IMG/VR virus record: IMGVR_UViG_3300021376_000029
Location: 21,289 to 85,288 of that record
Length of the DNA stretch: 64,000 nucleotides
Source: a virus
Direction: 5' to 3' (one strand)
Shown here one piece after another: positions 18,701 to 26,418 of the stretch. The position numbers and the translations under genes are program-made. The notes below the pieces were generated by a model, which ran no database searches, was not told the DNA's origin, and worked only from the letters and a program-made list of their open reading frames with translations. Position 1 is the stretch's first letter. Every line of letters begins with the position of its first letter.

Positions 18701-20251
18701 AAATAAATATGTTGATTTATAAGATGATTGTTTAGATTCTGATAAACCTTTAAATGCAAATAGATTGCCAGAACCCGAATATTTTCCGTAAATAAATCTT
18801 TCTGTTTTAGATCCATTGATATTCAGAGAACCAAAAGCATAATTAGTTTGAGAAGAAGTTACGTCACCGTAATTAATATCGCCAACATTAGTTTGAGTTA
18901 CAGTACCATAATCTTGTGTGGTTGTGGTTGATCCTAATGATCCATAATTAGTTTCACTGTAAACACTTACAGAAGATGTATTATAGTCAAAGGTTACATT
19001 CTCAGTTGATCCTGTAAATGAATACAGTGAACCAAATCCATTATATGGTGCTTTGCTAAATTTATTTTGTACTGTTCCAGAAATTTTAAATAAATCAGTG
19101 CTTGTGATTTTATAAATCTGTGGCGTTGGTTCTTGCAATGCAGTAACTGCAGAACCAGAAAGTGATATTGATCCTTGTGATTGATGACCAAAAGATCTCA
19201 GGAGATTACTAAATCCTCCTTGTGAAACAAGAGTTCCATATGGATATATTGTTTGAGTATTAAATGTATATCCATATATTATTGATCCTCCAGAATTAAT
19301 AATATATCCATAATCAATAGTAGAACCTGAGGTAGTTATAGATCCTGAATCTAAAATATTGAAATATGAAATAGAAAATTCATTATAAGTAAATAACACA
19401 TTTTCATTTGCTTTATCAGATATTCCAAAATTAATAAATCCATCATAAGTTTTTCTGACAAACGCTTCATTTGCAGAACCACGTACTCGTATATTATCCT
19501 TAGTTTTTACTAAGTAAATTTGTGGTGTTGGTTCGTTGAATATTACAGATGCTGAACCAGAAACACCAATAATGCCTGAAGATTGATGCCCAAATGCAAG
19601 AGTAAGATTTGAGAAATTACCATTAAACGAGAACAGTCCATAAGGATATGTAATGTCGGTTATTACAATAGATCCTTGATCTATTTCGCCAGATGTAACT
19701 TCTGTAATTTGTCCATAATTACTAGAAGTATTGTTTGTAGAGGAAACACTTCCATAGTCACCCGAAGAAAATACAGCAATTGCTGAGTTGTTATATTGAT
19801 AAACCGCTGACGATGCAGCACTTCCTGATACTCGGAGCGGTCCTGAGGATCCAACCCAAGGTGCAACAATTCTTTCTTGACCCCCAGCAATTTCAAACAG
19901 ACTACCTGAACCAACCCAAGCAGATCTTAGTTTTACTTTATAAGTACCGTCAAGTTTTATTTGAGGTTGAGCAGCAACAAATTTAACAGATGCAGAGACT
20001 TTTGTTGCATTTGAAATATTTAAACCACCGAAAGGATATGTAGTTTCGGTAAATACTATAAATCCATAACTTGGCTCAATAGCGTAATCACTAACAATAT
20101 AATCATTTGTTACGATAAAATCTGCAGAGGGTTCTAACTCACTATAAACTGTACCATCATCCACTAATGATGTTGGAGTATCACCTATACTTCCTAAATC
20201 TTGAGTGGTATAATAGTTTATAGAGGTTGAGTTGTATTGGAATGTGTTCAT
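12725..20251 (-). CDS. Giant repeat-built virion adhesin (2508 aa)
   Basis: 2508 aa made almost wholly of repeats. The C-terminal third uses short units of about 40-50 aa (GSGSLFAF, then ESVVF, then LFRFSGSAIEKNTENY). The central part has 131-aa units of the type YVGFGSLFHIGDRVEKATF, NSSSVSDYD, DYGLITASG, ITYPFGLFKVSGNSDDR, WIQVFTKVGSGSLFEF, PENTFLYNVSGN. The N-terminus (NTFQYNSTSINYYTTQDLGS) is a variant of the same unit. No enzymatic motif, signal peptide or membrane segment. Repeat architecture, length and location between virion genes fit a very long fibre or surface decoration; function is inferred. Unit copies are nearly identical at DNA level, so copy number may vary between isolates. 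Confidence 0.75.
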   Translation of the reverse strand: MNTFQYNSTSINYYTTQDLGSIGDTPTSLVDDGTVYSELEPSADFIVTNDYIVSDYAIEPSYGFIVFTETTYPFGGLNISNATKVSASVKFVAAQPQIKLDGTYKVKLRSAWVGSGSLFEIAGGQERIVAPWVGSSGPLRVSGSAASSAVYQYNNSAIAVFSSGDYGSVSSTNNTSSNYGQITEVTSGEIDQGSIVITDITYPYGLFSFNGNFSNLTLAFGHQSSGIIGVSGSASVIFNEPTPQIYLVKTKDNIRVRGSANEAFVRKTYDGFINFGISDKANENVLFTYNEFSISYFNILDSGSITTSGSTIDYGYIINSGGSIIYGYTFNTQTIYPYGTLVSQGGFSNLLRSFGHQSQGSISLSGSAVTALQEPTPQIYKITSTDLFKISGTVQNKFSKAPYNGFGSLYSFTGSTENVTFDYNTSSVSVYSETNYGSLGSTTTTQDYGTVTQTNVGDINYGDVTSSQTNYAFGSLNINGSKTERFIYGKYSGSGNLFAFKGLSESKQSSYKSTYLFELRGTGHNSFTRPFIGFGSLFHVGDRIERATYAYNSSAIVEYSESDYGLVTTSGSTIDHGLINQVVNQGEINYGFINTGLTEYATNPLFTFTGNATVQYKPIFAQTGSGGFKVHHQPSPTDTRFIPWWRGYGEFIVSNRIIPDAFSRPYIGKGRLFSIGDKVESVTYDYNSTSIEYFNTENYGTITTSGTSVDLGHVNEDNTAVIDYSSIVNLDIVYPLNVLYNFSGEGIGQFIRGPYRGRGGIQFAGYHSIRQSDAWRGNLNVRITGSADEKNTEKYVGSGSLFHIGDRVEKATFSYNSSSVSDYDASDYGLITASGTPVDLGQITQSASGGEINYGNVIDLNITYPFGLFKVSGNSDDRWIQVFTKVGSGSLFEFNGATEAFSAQIPENTLLYSISGGGAVESKNNSYVGFGSLFHVGDRIERATFSYNTSSIVVYEPEVDYGLVTTSGSTIDYGLINQVTDGGEIDYGSVTLHDYDYPVNVLFKFGSAAFTELKPSFNFKGKGIINIQSDRTFVRFRPHWRSVGGLFVDGSANQSESKSYVASGSLFHIGDKVEKRTFSYNSSSVSDYDELDYGLITASGTPIDLGQITQSTFGGEVNYGNVINLDITYPFGLFKVNGNSDDRWIQVFTKVGSGSLFEFNGLTESFSARIPENTFLYNVSGNAIESRNNSYVGFGSLFHIGDRVEKATFSYNSSSVSDYDELDYGLITASGLTNDYGLITKVSSGGEIDYGAIINLDITYPFGLFKVSGNSDDRWIQVFTKIGSGSLFEFTGATEAFSAQTPENTFLYNVSGNAIESRNNSYVGFGSLFEVGDKVERVTYNYNESSIVAYETEVDYGSVTTSGITIDLGYVNQIATDGEIDYGSVTLYDYDYPVNVLFKFTGAAEDQYKPAFAHKGSGRFTIASDRTFVRFRPHWRSVGGLFVDGTLSESRNNSYVASGSLFHIGDRVEKATFSYNSSSVSDYDSFDYGFVTTSGTIIDHGYVTQTATGGEVDLGNVIDLNITYPFGLFKVSGDSDDRWIQVFTKVGSGSLFEFNGLTESFSARIPENTLLYNVSGNANESRNKSYVASGSLFHIGDRIEKRTFSYNSSSVSEYDASDYGLITASGTIIDNGYVTQTATSGEIDYGAIINLDITYPFGLFKVNGNSDDRWIQVFTKVGSGSLFAIGNAAEAFSAQTPENTFLYNVSGNANESRNKSYVASGSLFHIGDRVERRTFSYNTSSEIDAVNEVDYGNLSNSTQNLDNGLITSNADGGEIDYGSVINTIGSEKPFGLFRISGIAVTPFERSYYGSGSLFAIGNAAEAFSAQTPENTFLYTFFGSAITPRTREFIGSGDAVKVTGNVIERHTESYVGYVSLVFEERFPAASEANTESYVGKGNIRLSTGRFPEFRNYRPTPRYVSAIHGNIGGTLNVSGDGITKPIRVYTKVGSGVEFISGYIIEKQTDSWYGTGKINVSGNGDTDRARAYSSTGRFSVLKGVAEAFSAQTPENTFLYTFSGSAVEKNTEKYRGSGSAFSFGTATETILISAAVSTALFKVSGAAIPVISLLHYGSGFLFNYGESTSKVVFNPVENTALYQISGSGTLKKSNKHDGSGQIDITGTLIEKNTENYLGTGNILTVGSSAAAVAFNPTENVQLFNVYGSAIESHTERYISTGSAQISGSAIEKNTENYVGTGNIFSFLQSESKVSFNPSEETILFRFTGSATEKNTENYIGTGSLFAFNETSESVVFAISANVQLFRFSGSAIEKNTENYVGTGNIFTVGEKIESRTVIEKASGNINLTGYIQEKYSKAPYQGSGSLFAFQGAAESKTSNPPEEAALFKFTGSAVEKNTENYKGSGNATISGNVAAKFTRSYVGKGNISFGTNTAVIAFVAQTPENTILFRFNGESKFKYISRYPGSGTEFISGIGIEKQTDSYRGKGSLFGIGNASINRLVVEETDTRTSLFRISGIERNSYSRISVTNKFNIEISGASKDIVILFSPARIFGSII
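15050..17640. repeat. Tandem 393-397-bp DNA repeats inside the 2508-aa gene
   Basis: The marker gatcatcagag recurs at about 15247, 15640, 16432, 16825 and 17620, spacings of 393, 792, 393 and 795 bp, i.e. one or two units of about 393-397 bp (131-132 codons). Flanking sequence such as tgttctctgg-type stretches is also near-identical between copies. The alternation 393/795 suggests two interleaved unit variants. Confidence 0.85.
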
Positions 20252-20266
20252 CCAGACCCTCTACAA

Positions 20267-20292
20267 TAAAAAGGGGGATAAAAGAATCCCCC
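20267..20292 (-). terminator. Rho-independent terminator
   Basis: Stem GGGGGAT / ATCCCCC (20273-20279 with 20286-20292), 6-nt loop, followed in the minus direction by TTTTTATT. It closes the 392-aa gene and precedes the 2508-aa gene. Confidence 0.8.
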
Positions 20293-20326
20293 AGAAAATC
20301 ATAATGTAAAGTATATAGTTAAAATA

Positions 20327-21505
20327 TCAGTCAAGGCTAACATTCAGAGTAATCTTAATTTGGTCACCCTGGTTTTGAATTGGGTATGGACCATTAGTGA
20401 ATCTTTCAGCAAACATGATGCTGCTGTAAAGAGTTGCAGCTCCAAGACCATCAAGTGCAGGAGTAAGATTGAACTCGTTTGCACTAGGGACTGAGAATAC
20501 AGTATATGTTCCTGCAGTGGTTGTAGTATTACCAGCAGCACGAGCGATGTAAATAACATCACCAGCAACAAGACCATGTGCAGTTGCAGTTACTTTGGAG
20601 AACTCCAGAGTGATGGATGAGTCAGTTGCAACCTGAACGTTATCAGTTAATGCATTACTAAGGTGAATAATTCTTTGCAGAAGATCAATACCGATGATCT
20701 TAGTTCCAGCTGGTACAGCGTTGTTGCCGCCAACTACTTGACCTACCGTAATGTCATCCATAATTGATGCTACGTTAGGCAGAGTAATGTAACTATTTCC
20801 GATAACGCCGATACAAGGATTAGTATTATCACCTTTATTCAGAACTGTTCCAGCAGCAATAGTTGCGCCACCCTCATAACCATGGAGTGCCACAGGCATA
20901 TTGTTTGCTCTTACCAGATAATAACCATAAACATTACCAGCAGCGCCTTGGAATGTGAAAGTTTGTTCTGGATAAGTAGCAGTAGTAACTCCACCAGCGA
21001 AGTTAATTACACCACTTACTGCACCAGAATTTTTAACCGTAAGAATTATAGTATTACCAGAAACTCTTGATACTTTAGCGCCAGCTGCGATACCAGTACC
21101 AGTAACAGTGTTACCAACACTGACAGTTCCTGAGAGACCTGATACTGTGATTTCGTATGAATCCTGTGCGCCACTTGAATTAGTTGTAGTAGCTACTGGA
21201 TCTGAAGCAGTTGTGATCGCCCAACGCGAACCATTGAGCAGAATACCATATTGTCCAGCATAGTTCTGATCCGCACGATTATTGATAACTGATGGATAAC
21301 CTGTATTTGGTGCAGTGCCATAAGTGTTTTGATTACCATCAGCATATGGCTCGTAATAAGCAGTTGCCGAAGGAACATCTGCTTCGTCTGGTGTGGTGTT
21401 TGACGTAAAAAGTTTCAGAATTAAATTTCTTGGGATATTATGAGTAGAATTCAACAGATAACGAAGTGATTCTACCTCACCAATATTAGGTACTAAAAGT
21501 GCCAT
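20327..21505 (-). CDS. Conserved cyanophage virion structural protein (392 aa)
   Basis: 392 aa. The N-terminus MALLVPNIGEVESLRYLLNS, then LILKLFTSNTTP and the NYAGQYGILLNGSRWAITT region, is a pattern I recall from cyanophage virion proteins of unknown exact position. The middle has an insert-like beta module (TVSGLSGTVSVGNTVTGTGI). A GGAGGAAC ribosome site and the late box at 21551-21558 support this start, and a terminator follows. Likely a fibre-attachment or fibre-associated protein; no enzymatic residues seen. Confidence 0.75.
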   Translation of the reverse strand: MALLVPNIGEVESLRYLLNSTHNIPRNLILKLFTSNTTPDEADVPSATAYYEPYADGNQNTYGTAPNTGYPSVINNRADQNYAGQYGILLNGSRWAITTASDPVATTTNSSGAQDSYEITVSGLSGTVSVGNTVTGTGIAAGAKVSRVSGNTIILTVKNSGAVSGVINFAGGVTTATYPEQTFTFQGAAGNVYGYYLVRANNMPVALHGYEGGATIAAGTVLNKGDNTNPCIGVIGNSYITLPNVASIMDDITVGQVVGGNNAVPAGTKIIGIDLLQRIIHLSNALTDNVQVATDSSITLEFSKVTATAHGLVAGDVIYIARAAGNTTTTAGTYTVFSVPSANEFNLTPALDGLGAATLYSSIMFAERFTNGPYPIQNQGDQIKITLNVSLD

Positions 21506-21550
21506 TTAAATGTTCCTCCAGGGATTTCTGTTTTTTTAAATATCTAGTTA

Positions 21551-21558
21551 TATTTATA
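21551..21558 (-). promoter_or_regulatory. Late promoter box (TATAAATA)
   Basis: Exact TATAAATA on the minus strand overlapping the last codons of the 234-aa gene, 46 nt upstream of the 392-aa gene start. Confidence 0.65.
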
Positions 21559-22258
21559 ATTTTACTTTCAAAGCAATAGAGAATTTATTGATGACAGTAC
21601 TGGTATTTATAACTTCATAGTTTAAAATATCACCAGCATTTAATGTTCTATTCCATCCCGTTAAAATATCATCAGTATTTTTATTCTGACTACTTAAAGT
21701 AGGTCTATTTGATCCGCATATACTAACAAGATTAGGATAATCATTAAAAGAGCATTTTTTTATATCAACAACTAAATTTCCTATTTTATCCGCAACAATT
21801 AACCATGATTGAATTGTACCAGTAACATCAATTGATAGAGATCCTTTGTCGCCAATAGTCATAGGCAAAGAACCATAATCAACAACAAAATTAATAGTTC
21901 GGGTTAAGTCTGCAGTGTTTGCCATACCAATACCAAAAAATTGTGTATTGCAAGGCGCTGTAGCAAAAGTAATAGTACTACCAGAAATAGAATATCCTAC
22001 TCCTGGTTGTAAAATAACATTATTAACAGATATAATTAACTGTTGATCATTCAGGGGAAAATATGGAACTCCATTTACTTTTATGTCAAAAGTTTTTCGT
22101 ACACAGTCAAACTGAGCTGAAATATTATCTAAAAGTAAATTTTGATATTGAATGCCTTTTGATGGTGGTTCATAATTAAGTCCAACTTTATATAAATCGG
22201 GACTTGCTTGAACTACATTATAATTTGTAGGGTTTAGCGTTACCTGATAATTTGACAC
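21554..22258 (-). CDS. Probable virion protein (234 aa)
   Basis: 234 aa, beta-rich, with an FDCVRKTFDIKVNGVPYFPL segment followed by QLIISVNNVILQPGVGYSIS and TITFATAPCNTQFFGIG. This NNVILQPGxxYxIxGxxIxFxxAP pattern is widespread in phage fibre and baseplate proteins. Its start shares a base with the stop of the 110-aa gene upstream, so the two are translationally coupled and probably partners. Exact role unknown; a fibre adaptor is a reasonable guess. Confidence 0.65.
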   Translation of the reverse strand: MSNYQVTLNPTNYNVVQASPDLYKVGLNYEPPSKGIQYQNLLLDNISAQFDCVRKTFDIKVNGVPYFPLNDQQLIISVNNVILQPGVGYSISGSTITFATAPCNTQFFGIGMANTADLTRTINFVVDYGSLPMTIGDKGSLSIDVTGTIQSWLIVADKIGNLVVDIKKCSFNDYPNLVSICGSNRPTLSSQNKNTDDILTGWNRTLNAGDILNYEVINTSTVINKFSIALKVKL

Positions 22259-22590
22259 TATGTTACTCCTGGTGTTACAGTTGCAATTCCTTCAATTACT
22301 CTTGTTTTTACTCCACTAGGAGATGTCAAAATAATATCATAAACATATCTTTTAGGACTGAGCGTAGTGGTTACACTAGCAGGTAACGATAATGTAATAA
22401 CTCCTTCTGGTCTGTTAGTGAATGAAACACTTAACGGAACTGAAGTAGAAGTATAATAACTCTTCTTCATTTTACTTTCAGCGGTAAAACCGAGAAGATT
22501 GAGATATGAATTATCTGCAGTCTTAATCGTAAAGGTCGCTGAAAAATCAGACCCCTGCTCTATTACTATGTTAATCGTTATAGCAGACAT
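22258..22590 (-). CDS. Small probable virion protein (110 aa)
   Basis: 110 aa. The MSAITINIVIEQGSDFSATF start, then YLNLLGFTAESKMKKSYYTS and KRYVYDIILTSPSGVKTRVI, is the pattern of small phage proteins (BppU-like N-terminal domains) that sit at fibre or baseplate junctions. Start is 23 nt after a late box (22613-22620). It abuts the 234-aa gene. Role inferred from pattern and context. Confidence 0.65.
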   Translation of the reverse strand: MSAITINIVIEQGSDFSATFTIKTADNSYLNLLGFTAESKMKKSYYTSTSVPLSVSFTNRPEGVITLSLPASVTTTLSPKRYVYDIILTSPSGVKTRVIEGIATVTPGVT

Positions 22591-22601
22591 GTAATAAAAA
22601 A

Positions 22602-22628
22602 ACCTTCCTTGTTATTTATAAAGAAGGT
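22602..22628 (-). terminator. Terminator whose loop holds a late promoter
   Basis: Minus strand: ACCTTC, 15-nt loop, GAAGGT, then seven T. The loop contains TATAAATA (22613-22620), a late promoter box for the gene starting at 22590. A second box, GATAAATA, lies at 22632-22639. Confidence 0.65.
22613..22620 (-). promoter_or_regulatory. Late promoter box (TATAAATA)
   Basis: Exact late-promoter core inside the loop of the terminator hairpin, 23 nt upstream of the 110-aa gene. A weaker GATAAATA copy is at 22632-22639, overlapping the stop of the 61-aa gene. Confidence 0.65.
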
Positions 22629-22637
22629 CTGTATTTA

Positions 22638-22823
22638 TCACTCTTCTGGGGATTCTTCCTGAGGCGGTTCGCCATTCTCAAGAATAGTTAATGCTTCAAG
22701 TGCCCCTTTAAGTTTCAGTGCTAATTCACGTTTAGCATTGAGTTGAGATTCAAGATTTTTGATTTCATCAACCACTGTACTAAATTGATTAGTAAAATTT
22801 TCTTCAAGTTCTTTAGCGTTCAT
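22638..22823 (-). CDS. Small coiled-coil protein (61 aa)
   Basis: 61 aa with a long heptad-like helix (VVDEIKNLESQLNAKRELALKL) and a Pro/Glu-rich tail. No motif recognised. It directly follows the glycosyltransferase gene (2-bp gap) and precedes the terminator. Similar tiny coiled-coil proteins (compare 26212-26418) are frequent between cyanophage virion genes; it could be a chaperone or minor structural piece. Confidence 0.65.
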   Translation of the reverse strand: MNAKELEENFTNQFSTVVDEIKNLESQLNAKRELALKLKGALEALTILENGEPPQEESPEE

Positions 22824-22825
22824 TT

Positions 22826-24010
22826 TTAGTCTCCTAAATTAGTTAAATAACCAAGCATTTTGTTGGCAATTACATCCCAAGTATATCTGGGATCGCTTGC
22901 CATAGTAGAACATGCTTTTGCTTTTTCAGCATAATACTTTTTATCTGAATATAATTTATTCAGTTTTTCAACAACACTATCAACAGATACATATGCTCTG
23001 TCAATACCATAGTTGACATCTTTACCCATGAAAATAATTTCAGCAAGTTCACCGCAATTAGCAAAAAGTTCAGCACTTGCTGCATAATCGGGAAGAACTT
23101 GTGGGCACCCAGTTGCTGCCATTTCAAATGGCACCAGACCCCATCCTTCACCCTCTGAAGTATTTACTCCAACATCACATGAATTATAAATGACGTTCAA
23201 GACTTGTGGAGTAATTGTATTTTTTTCTGGTGTCATTTCTAACCCAGAAAGATATAATTTTCCCTGAGGATCAAGACCATTCCTTTCCATCTCAACATTG
23301 AACAGTGGAATAATATCCCATCCACAATCTTTAGTCCCCATATGGAGATATAACTTTGCATTTGGTTTGCCAACTGCAAACTTGGCAAATGCTATAATAG
23401 TCAAATCAATTCTTTTACGAGGTTGGTTTCTATTGCCATTAAAGACAATAAAATCATCCTTTTTCATTTGACCAATCAATTCTCTACATTCCTGTTTATT
23501 CTTTCTGAAAAAAATGTCAGTATCAACACCATGCTCTAGTGTTTCAATACGTCCAGTATATCCAGCATCTTTCATTACTTGTTTGCCGAAATCAGTATAA
23601 GTAATTGAAAGATCAAAATCATTTAAGAATGAAACAACAGAAGGGAACCATCCTCCGCCATCAATAGGGAAGTACGCTACAAATTTAAAATCATCAGTCT
23701 CTTTATATTTTTTTAGAATATCCCAATAAAATTTAATAATCCAAACATCATTGAAAGCAACAATAATGTCAGGTTTAATTTCATTATAAAGTTCGTCAAT
23801 ATAATTGAAACCATAGGGATCTTGGGAACCACCCTTCTTTGATGCTTGGTAAATCTTAAAGTCAAAGGTATGTACTTGCCCAAAATAGTTGATACCCATA
23901 ACATGAGTATCAAATTCTTTATGAATCCTTGTCAGGATAGATTCAGAAACTCTACCAAATCCACTCGGAATAACACAATCACCAATCCACAATAATTTTT
24001 TCTTTCTCAT
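22826..24010 (-). CDS. Glycosyltransferase, GT4 family
   Basis: 394 aa, GT-B type. The N-terminal GFGRVSESI loop, central NGNRNQPRKRIDLTI (phosphate-contacting Arg/Lys near residues 194-200) and the C-terminal EGWGLVPFE with E288-x7-E296 are the retaining GT4 hallmarks for binding a nucleotide-sugar donor. It probably transfers a sugar to a phage or host acceptor; possible targets are fibre proteins, DNA bases or host surface glycan. It is embedded among virion genes but has a consensus sigma70 promoter (24034-24062) instead of a late box, so expression may start early. No signal peptide, so cytoplasmic. Family confident, substrate unknown. Confidence 0.88.
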   Translation of the reverse strand: MRKKKLLWIGDCVIPSGFGRVSESILTRIHKEFDTHVMGINYFGQVHTFDFKIYQASKKGGSQDPYGFNYIDELYNEIKPDIIVAFNDVWIIKFYWDILKKYKETDDFKFVAYFPIDGGGWFPSVVSFLNDFDLSITYTDFGKQVMKDAGYTGRIETLEHGVDTDIFFRKNKQECRELIGQMKKDDFIVFNGNRNQPRKRIDLTIIAFAKFAVGKPNAKLYLHMGTKDCGWDIIPLFNVEMERNGLDPQGKLYLSGLEMTPEKNTITPQVLNVIYNSCDVGVNTSEGEGWGLVPFEMAATGCPQVLPDYAASAELFANCGELAEIIFMGKDVNYGIDRAYVSVDSVVEKLNKLYSDKKYYAEKAKACSTMASDPRYTWDVIANKMLGYLTNLGD

Positions 24011-24033
24011 AGAAATGACAATTTTTCATAAAC

Positions 24034-24062
24034 ATCATACTATAATTTATAAGGGTTGTCAA
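24034..24062 (-). promoter_or_regulatory. Consensus sigma70 promoter for the glycosyltransferase
   Basis: Minus strand: TTGACA (24057-24062), 17-bp spacer, TATGAT (24034-24039). Transcription would begin near 24027, about 17 nt upstream of the ATG at 24010. It lies in the 58-bp gap after the 717-aa fibre gene. Confidence 0.75.
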
Positions 24063-24068
24063 GGACTA

Positions 24069-26222
24069 TTATGAAATGCTTCCTCCAATCGTACCATTAG
24101 CATTAAATACTGTGACAACAGCAGTTCCAGTATTTGCTGATAAAGTTACAGATGTTTGACTTGTGCCACCTGCATCACCTTTTGAAAGGTTTACTGCCGA
24201 AAACCCTGTAGTTGTTGTACTTGCAGTAATATTAATTTGCTTTGTTGAAGAATTAGTATTTCTTAAATAAATTTGAATCATTCTGCCTGCAGTAAGGTTA
24301 CTAATATTAATAGTTCTTGTTGAACTGCTAGCACTTTGAACATATGCATAATATGACGTAGTTGCAGAATCTACAGTTGCATCTGCATCACTTGTTGAAC
24401 TTGAGTTTCCGTAGGTTGCACCATTAACTACTGGAGCGGTTAACGTTTTAGTTGTCAGTGTTTGTGTATCATCAATTGTTACAATATCACCAGCAGTTGT
24501 TCCTCCAGGAGTTCTGCCAAGAACCGCAGTAGATGAAAGAACTGTAGTTCCAGCAATCTGATATGTCTTCCCTGTTGCAATATTTAAGTTTTCTGTTGAT
24601 GACCAACGAGTTCCAGTGTTTGAATAAGTGAAAGTAATACCAGTTGTTCCGAGTGTAATACCAGCACCATCTACTGCTGCAGAAGTCGTTGCACCATCAG
24701 CAAGAACAATATTAACATCATCAATGCTTAATACTGTTGAATTAATTGTTGTTGTAGATCCATTAACAACTAGATCTCCCGAAAGAGTTAATCCCGAAGC
24801 AACAATATCTCCAGATACTGTAATACCAGTAGAAGTAGTCTCTAGTTTTTTAGAATTATCATAATAAAGTTCTACAGAACCATCAGGTACTGCTTTCAGA
24901 AAATAATCACTACTTGCATAAGATCTTAGTGCCAGTTGATCTCCATTCGTTTGAATATAAAGACCACCAGTTCCTTGATCGTTGATATAAGAAACTGATC
25001 CATCATGATATAGTGCTAAATCACTACCATCACCCAAAATAATACTATCATTATCACCAAAATAAGCATTGCTTGCAAAATTTACATTTTTATGGAAAAT
25101 AACTTTTTCGGCAGTAACAGTAGTTTGTATACTTAAATAATCATTAGATCCTTCTTTAATTGTTAATGCAGGATTTAAATTATCCTTTACTGATATAGTA
25201 ACACCTTGATTAGATAAATCAAGAGTTGAACCCTTTACCTTAAAAGAATTATTGATTATAGTGGTGCCAGTTCCTGTTGCCGCTCCGATTCTTACATCAC
25301 CGTTGTTGATTAACAGATCAAACGTATTTTCACTTGAAAGTATTTCACCACCATTAACGTTCAAGTCTCCCACAAGAATTGTGTCATTACTGTAAATTGT
25401 AAAGTTACTATTACTTCCTGGAACACCACTTAAGGTTGTTCCCATATGAACATTAGAAGCGTTCCCAAAAGCATAAACCGTGGTGGGAACAGTGTTAAAA
25501 AGATCTTGTATTAACTGTGTTCCTTCTATAAAAGGATTTCTTAAAGTCAGTGTACCATTTGTTGCACCGATTCTAATACTAGTCGCTGCTCCAAATGCTT
25601 CAACTGTAGTTGCATAATCATCAAAGAAATCAACAGTTGTTACACCAGAACTTACTGAGATAGTTCCAGTATCGCTTGTTAAAGTTCCTGCAATTGTAGC
25701 ATCCTCATCTACTTGTAACGTATCAACTTGAGCAATCCCATCAATATAAATGTCTCTCCATTCTTGTGTTGAACTACCTAAATCATAGGTGTCATCTAAA
25801 TTTGGGAGAGCGTTTGAATTTAAATCAGCATTAAAAACAATATTATCAGTATTTAAATCCCCAAAGATAATACTACCAGCACTGCTATTACCAGCTCTAA
25901 ATGTAATATCTCCTTCTACTGTAAGACCACTGGCAACATAGAGACTTTTGCTAACACCAAGAGTATTTGAATCTACTTTATAAAGACCTAAATCAGTTGT
26001 ACTATCAAAAGATAAACTCGGTGCATTTAATGTGCCGTCTTCAAGTTGAATGGTTTGTCCTGAAAGAGTTACAAAACCAGCAACTACCTGATTAATTGAA
26101 GTAGATAATACTTTTGATGGTGTTACTAAAAGTGCAGCATCGCCTATATCAGTGCCGATGAGGTTAATCATCTGACGCTGTTGTTCAAAAGTATTGCTTA
26201 TTAAAACTTCTCTAATTGCCAT
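24069..26222 (-). CDS. Tail fibre-like virion protein (717 aa)
   Basis: 717 aa. The N-terminus (FEQQRQMINLIGTDIGDAAL) is followed by stacked short beta repeats (GLTVEGDITFRAG, LDDTYDLGSSTQEWRDIYID). The segment VVNGSTTTINSTVLSIDDVN then NIVLADGA is common to cyanophage fibre proteins, as is STENLNIATGKTYQIAGT. The C-terminus is Thr/Ser-rich with no chaperone or peptidase motif visible. It overlaps the 68-aa upstream gene by 11 bp, so they are coupled. Likely part of a tail fibre or baseplate-attached fibre. Confidence 0.75.
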   Translation of the reverse strand: MAIREVLISNTFEQQRQMINLIGTDIGDAALLVTPSKVLSTSINQVVAGFVTLSGQTIQLEDGTLNAPSLSFDSTTDLGLYKVDSNTLGVSKSLYVASGLTVEGDITFRAGNSSAGSIIFGDLNTDNIVFNADLNSNALPNLDDTYDLGSSTQEWRDIYIDGIAQVDTLQVDEDATIAGTLTSDTGTISVSSGVTTVDFFDDYATTVEAFGAATSIRIGATNGTLTLRNPFIEGTQLIQDLFNTVPTTVYAFGNASNVHMGTTLSGVPGSNSNFTIYSNDTILVGDLNVNGGEILSSENTFDLLINNGDVRIGAATGTGTTIINNSFKVKGSTLDLSNQGVTISVKDNLNPALTIKEGSNDYLSIQTTVTAEKVIFHKNVNFASNAYFGDNDSIILGDGSDLALYHDGSVSYINDQGTGGLYIQTNGDQLALRSYASSDYFLKAVPDGSVELYYDNSKKLETTSTGITVSGDIVASGLTLSGDLVVNGSTTTINSTVLSIDDVNIVLADGATTSAAVDGAGITLGTTGITFTYSNTGTRWSSTENLNIATGKTYQIAGTTVLSSTAVLGRTPGGTTAGDIVTIDDTQTLTTKTLTAPVVNGATYGNSSSTSDADATVDSATTSYYAYVQSASSSTRTINISNLTAGRMIQIYLRNTNSSTKQINITASTTTTGFSAVNLSKGDAGGTSQTSVTLSANTGTAVVTVFNANGTIGGSIS

Positions 26223-26418
26223 TTGTAAGTTTCTTTAATAGTTGCTTGATTTCATCAAGTTCTTGCTTCAAAGTATTTATCTCATTATTCATATTGTCGC
26301 GGTTTGCTTTTGCTTTCATATAATGTTCATACTCATCACGATTAGAGTTGATCACAGCACCACTATTTGTATCTCTATAAAGATTGCTGTGACCCTCTAC
26401 TTTAAGTTTATCTATCAT
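26212..26418 (-). CDS. Small coiled-coil protein (68 aa)
   Basis: 68 aa. The first half includes SNLYRDTNSGAVINSNRDEY, a motif I recall from small cyanophage virion-region proteins; the second half is a leucine-rich coiled coil (INTLKQELDEIKQLLKKL). Its ATG overlaps the stop of the 2524-aa gene by 4 bp and its end overlaps the 717-aa fibre gene. Probably a minor structural or assembly protein coupled to the large neighbours. Confidence 0.7.
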   Translation of the reverse strand: MIDKLKVEGHSNLYRDTNSGAVINSNRDEYEHYMKAKANRDNMNNEINTLKQELDEIKQLLKKLTNGN

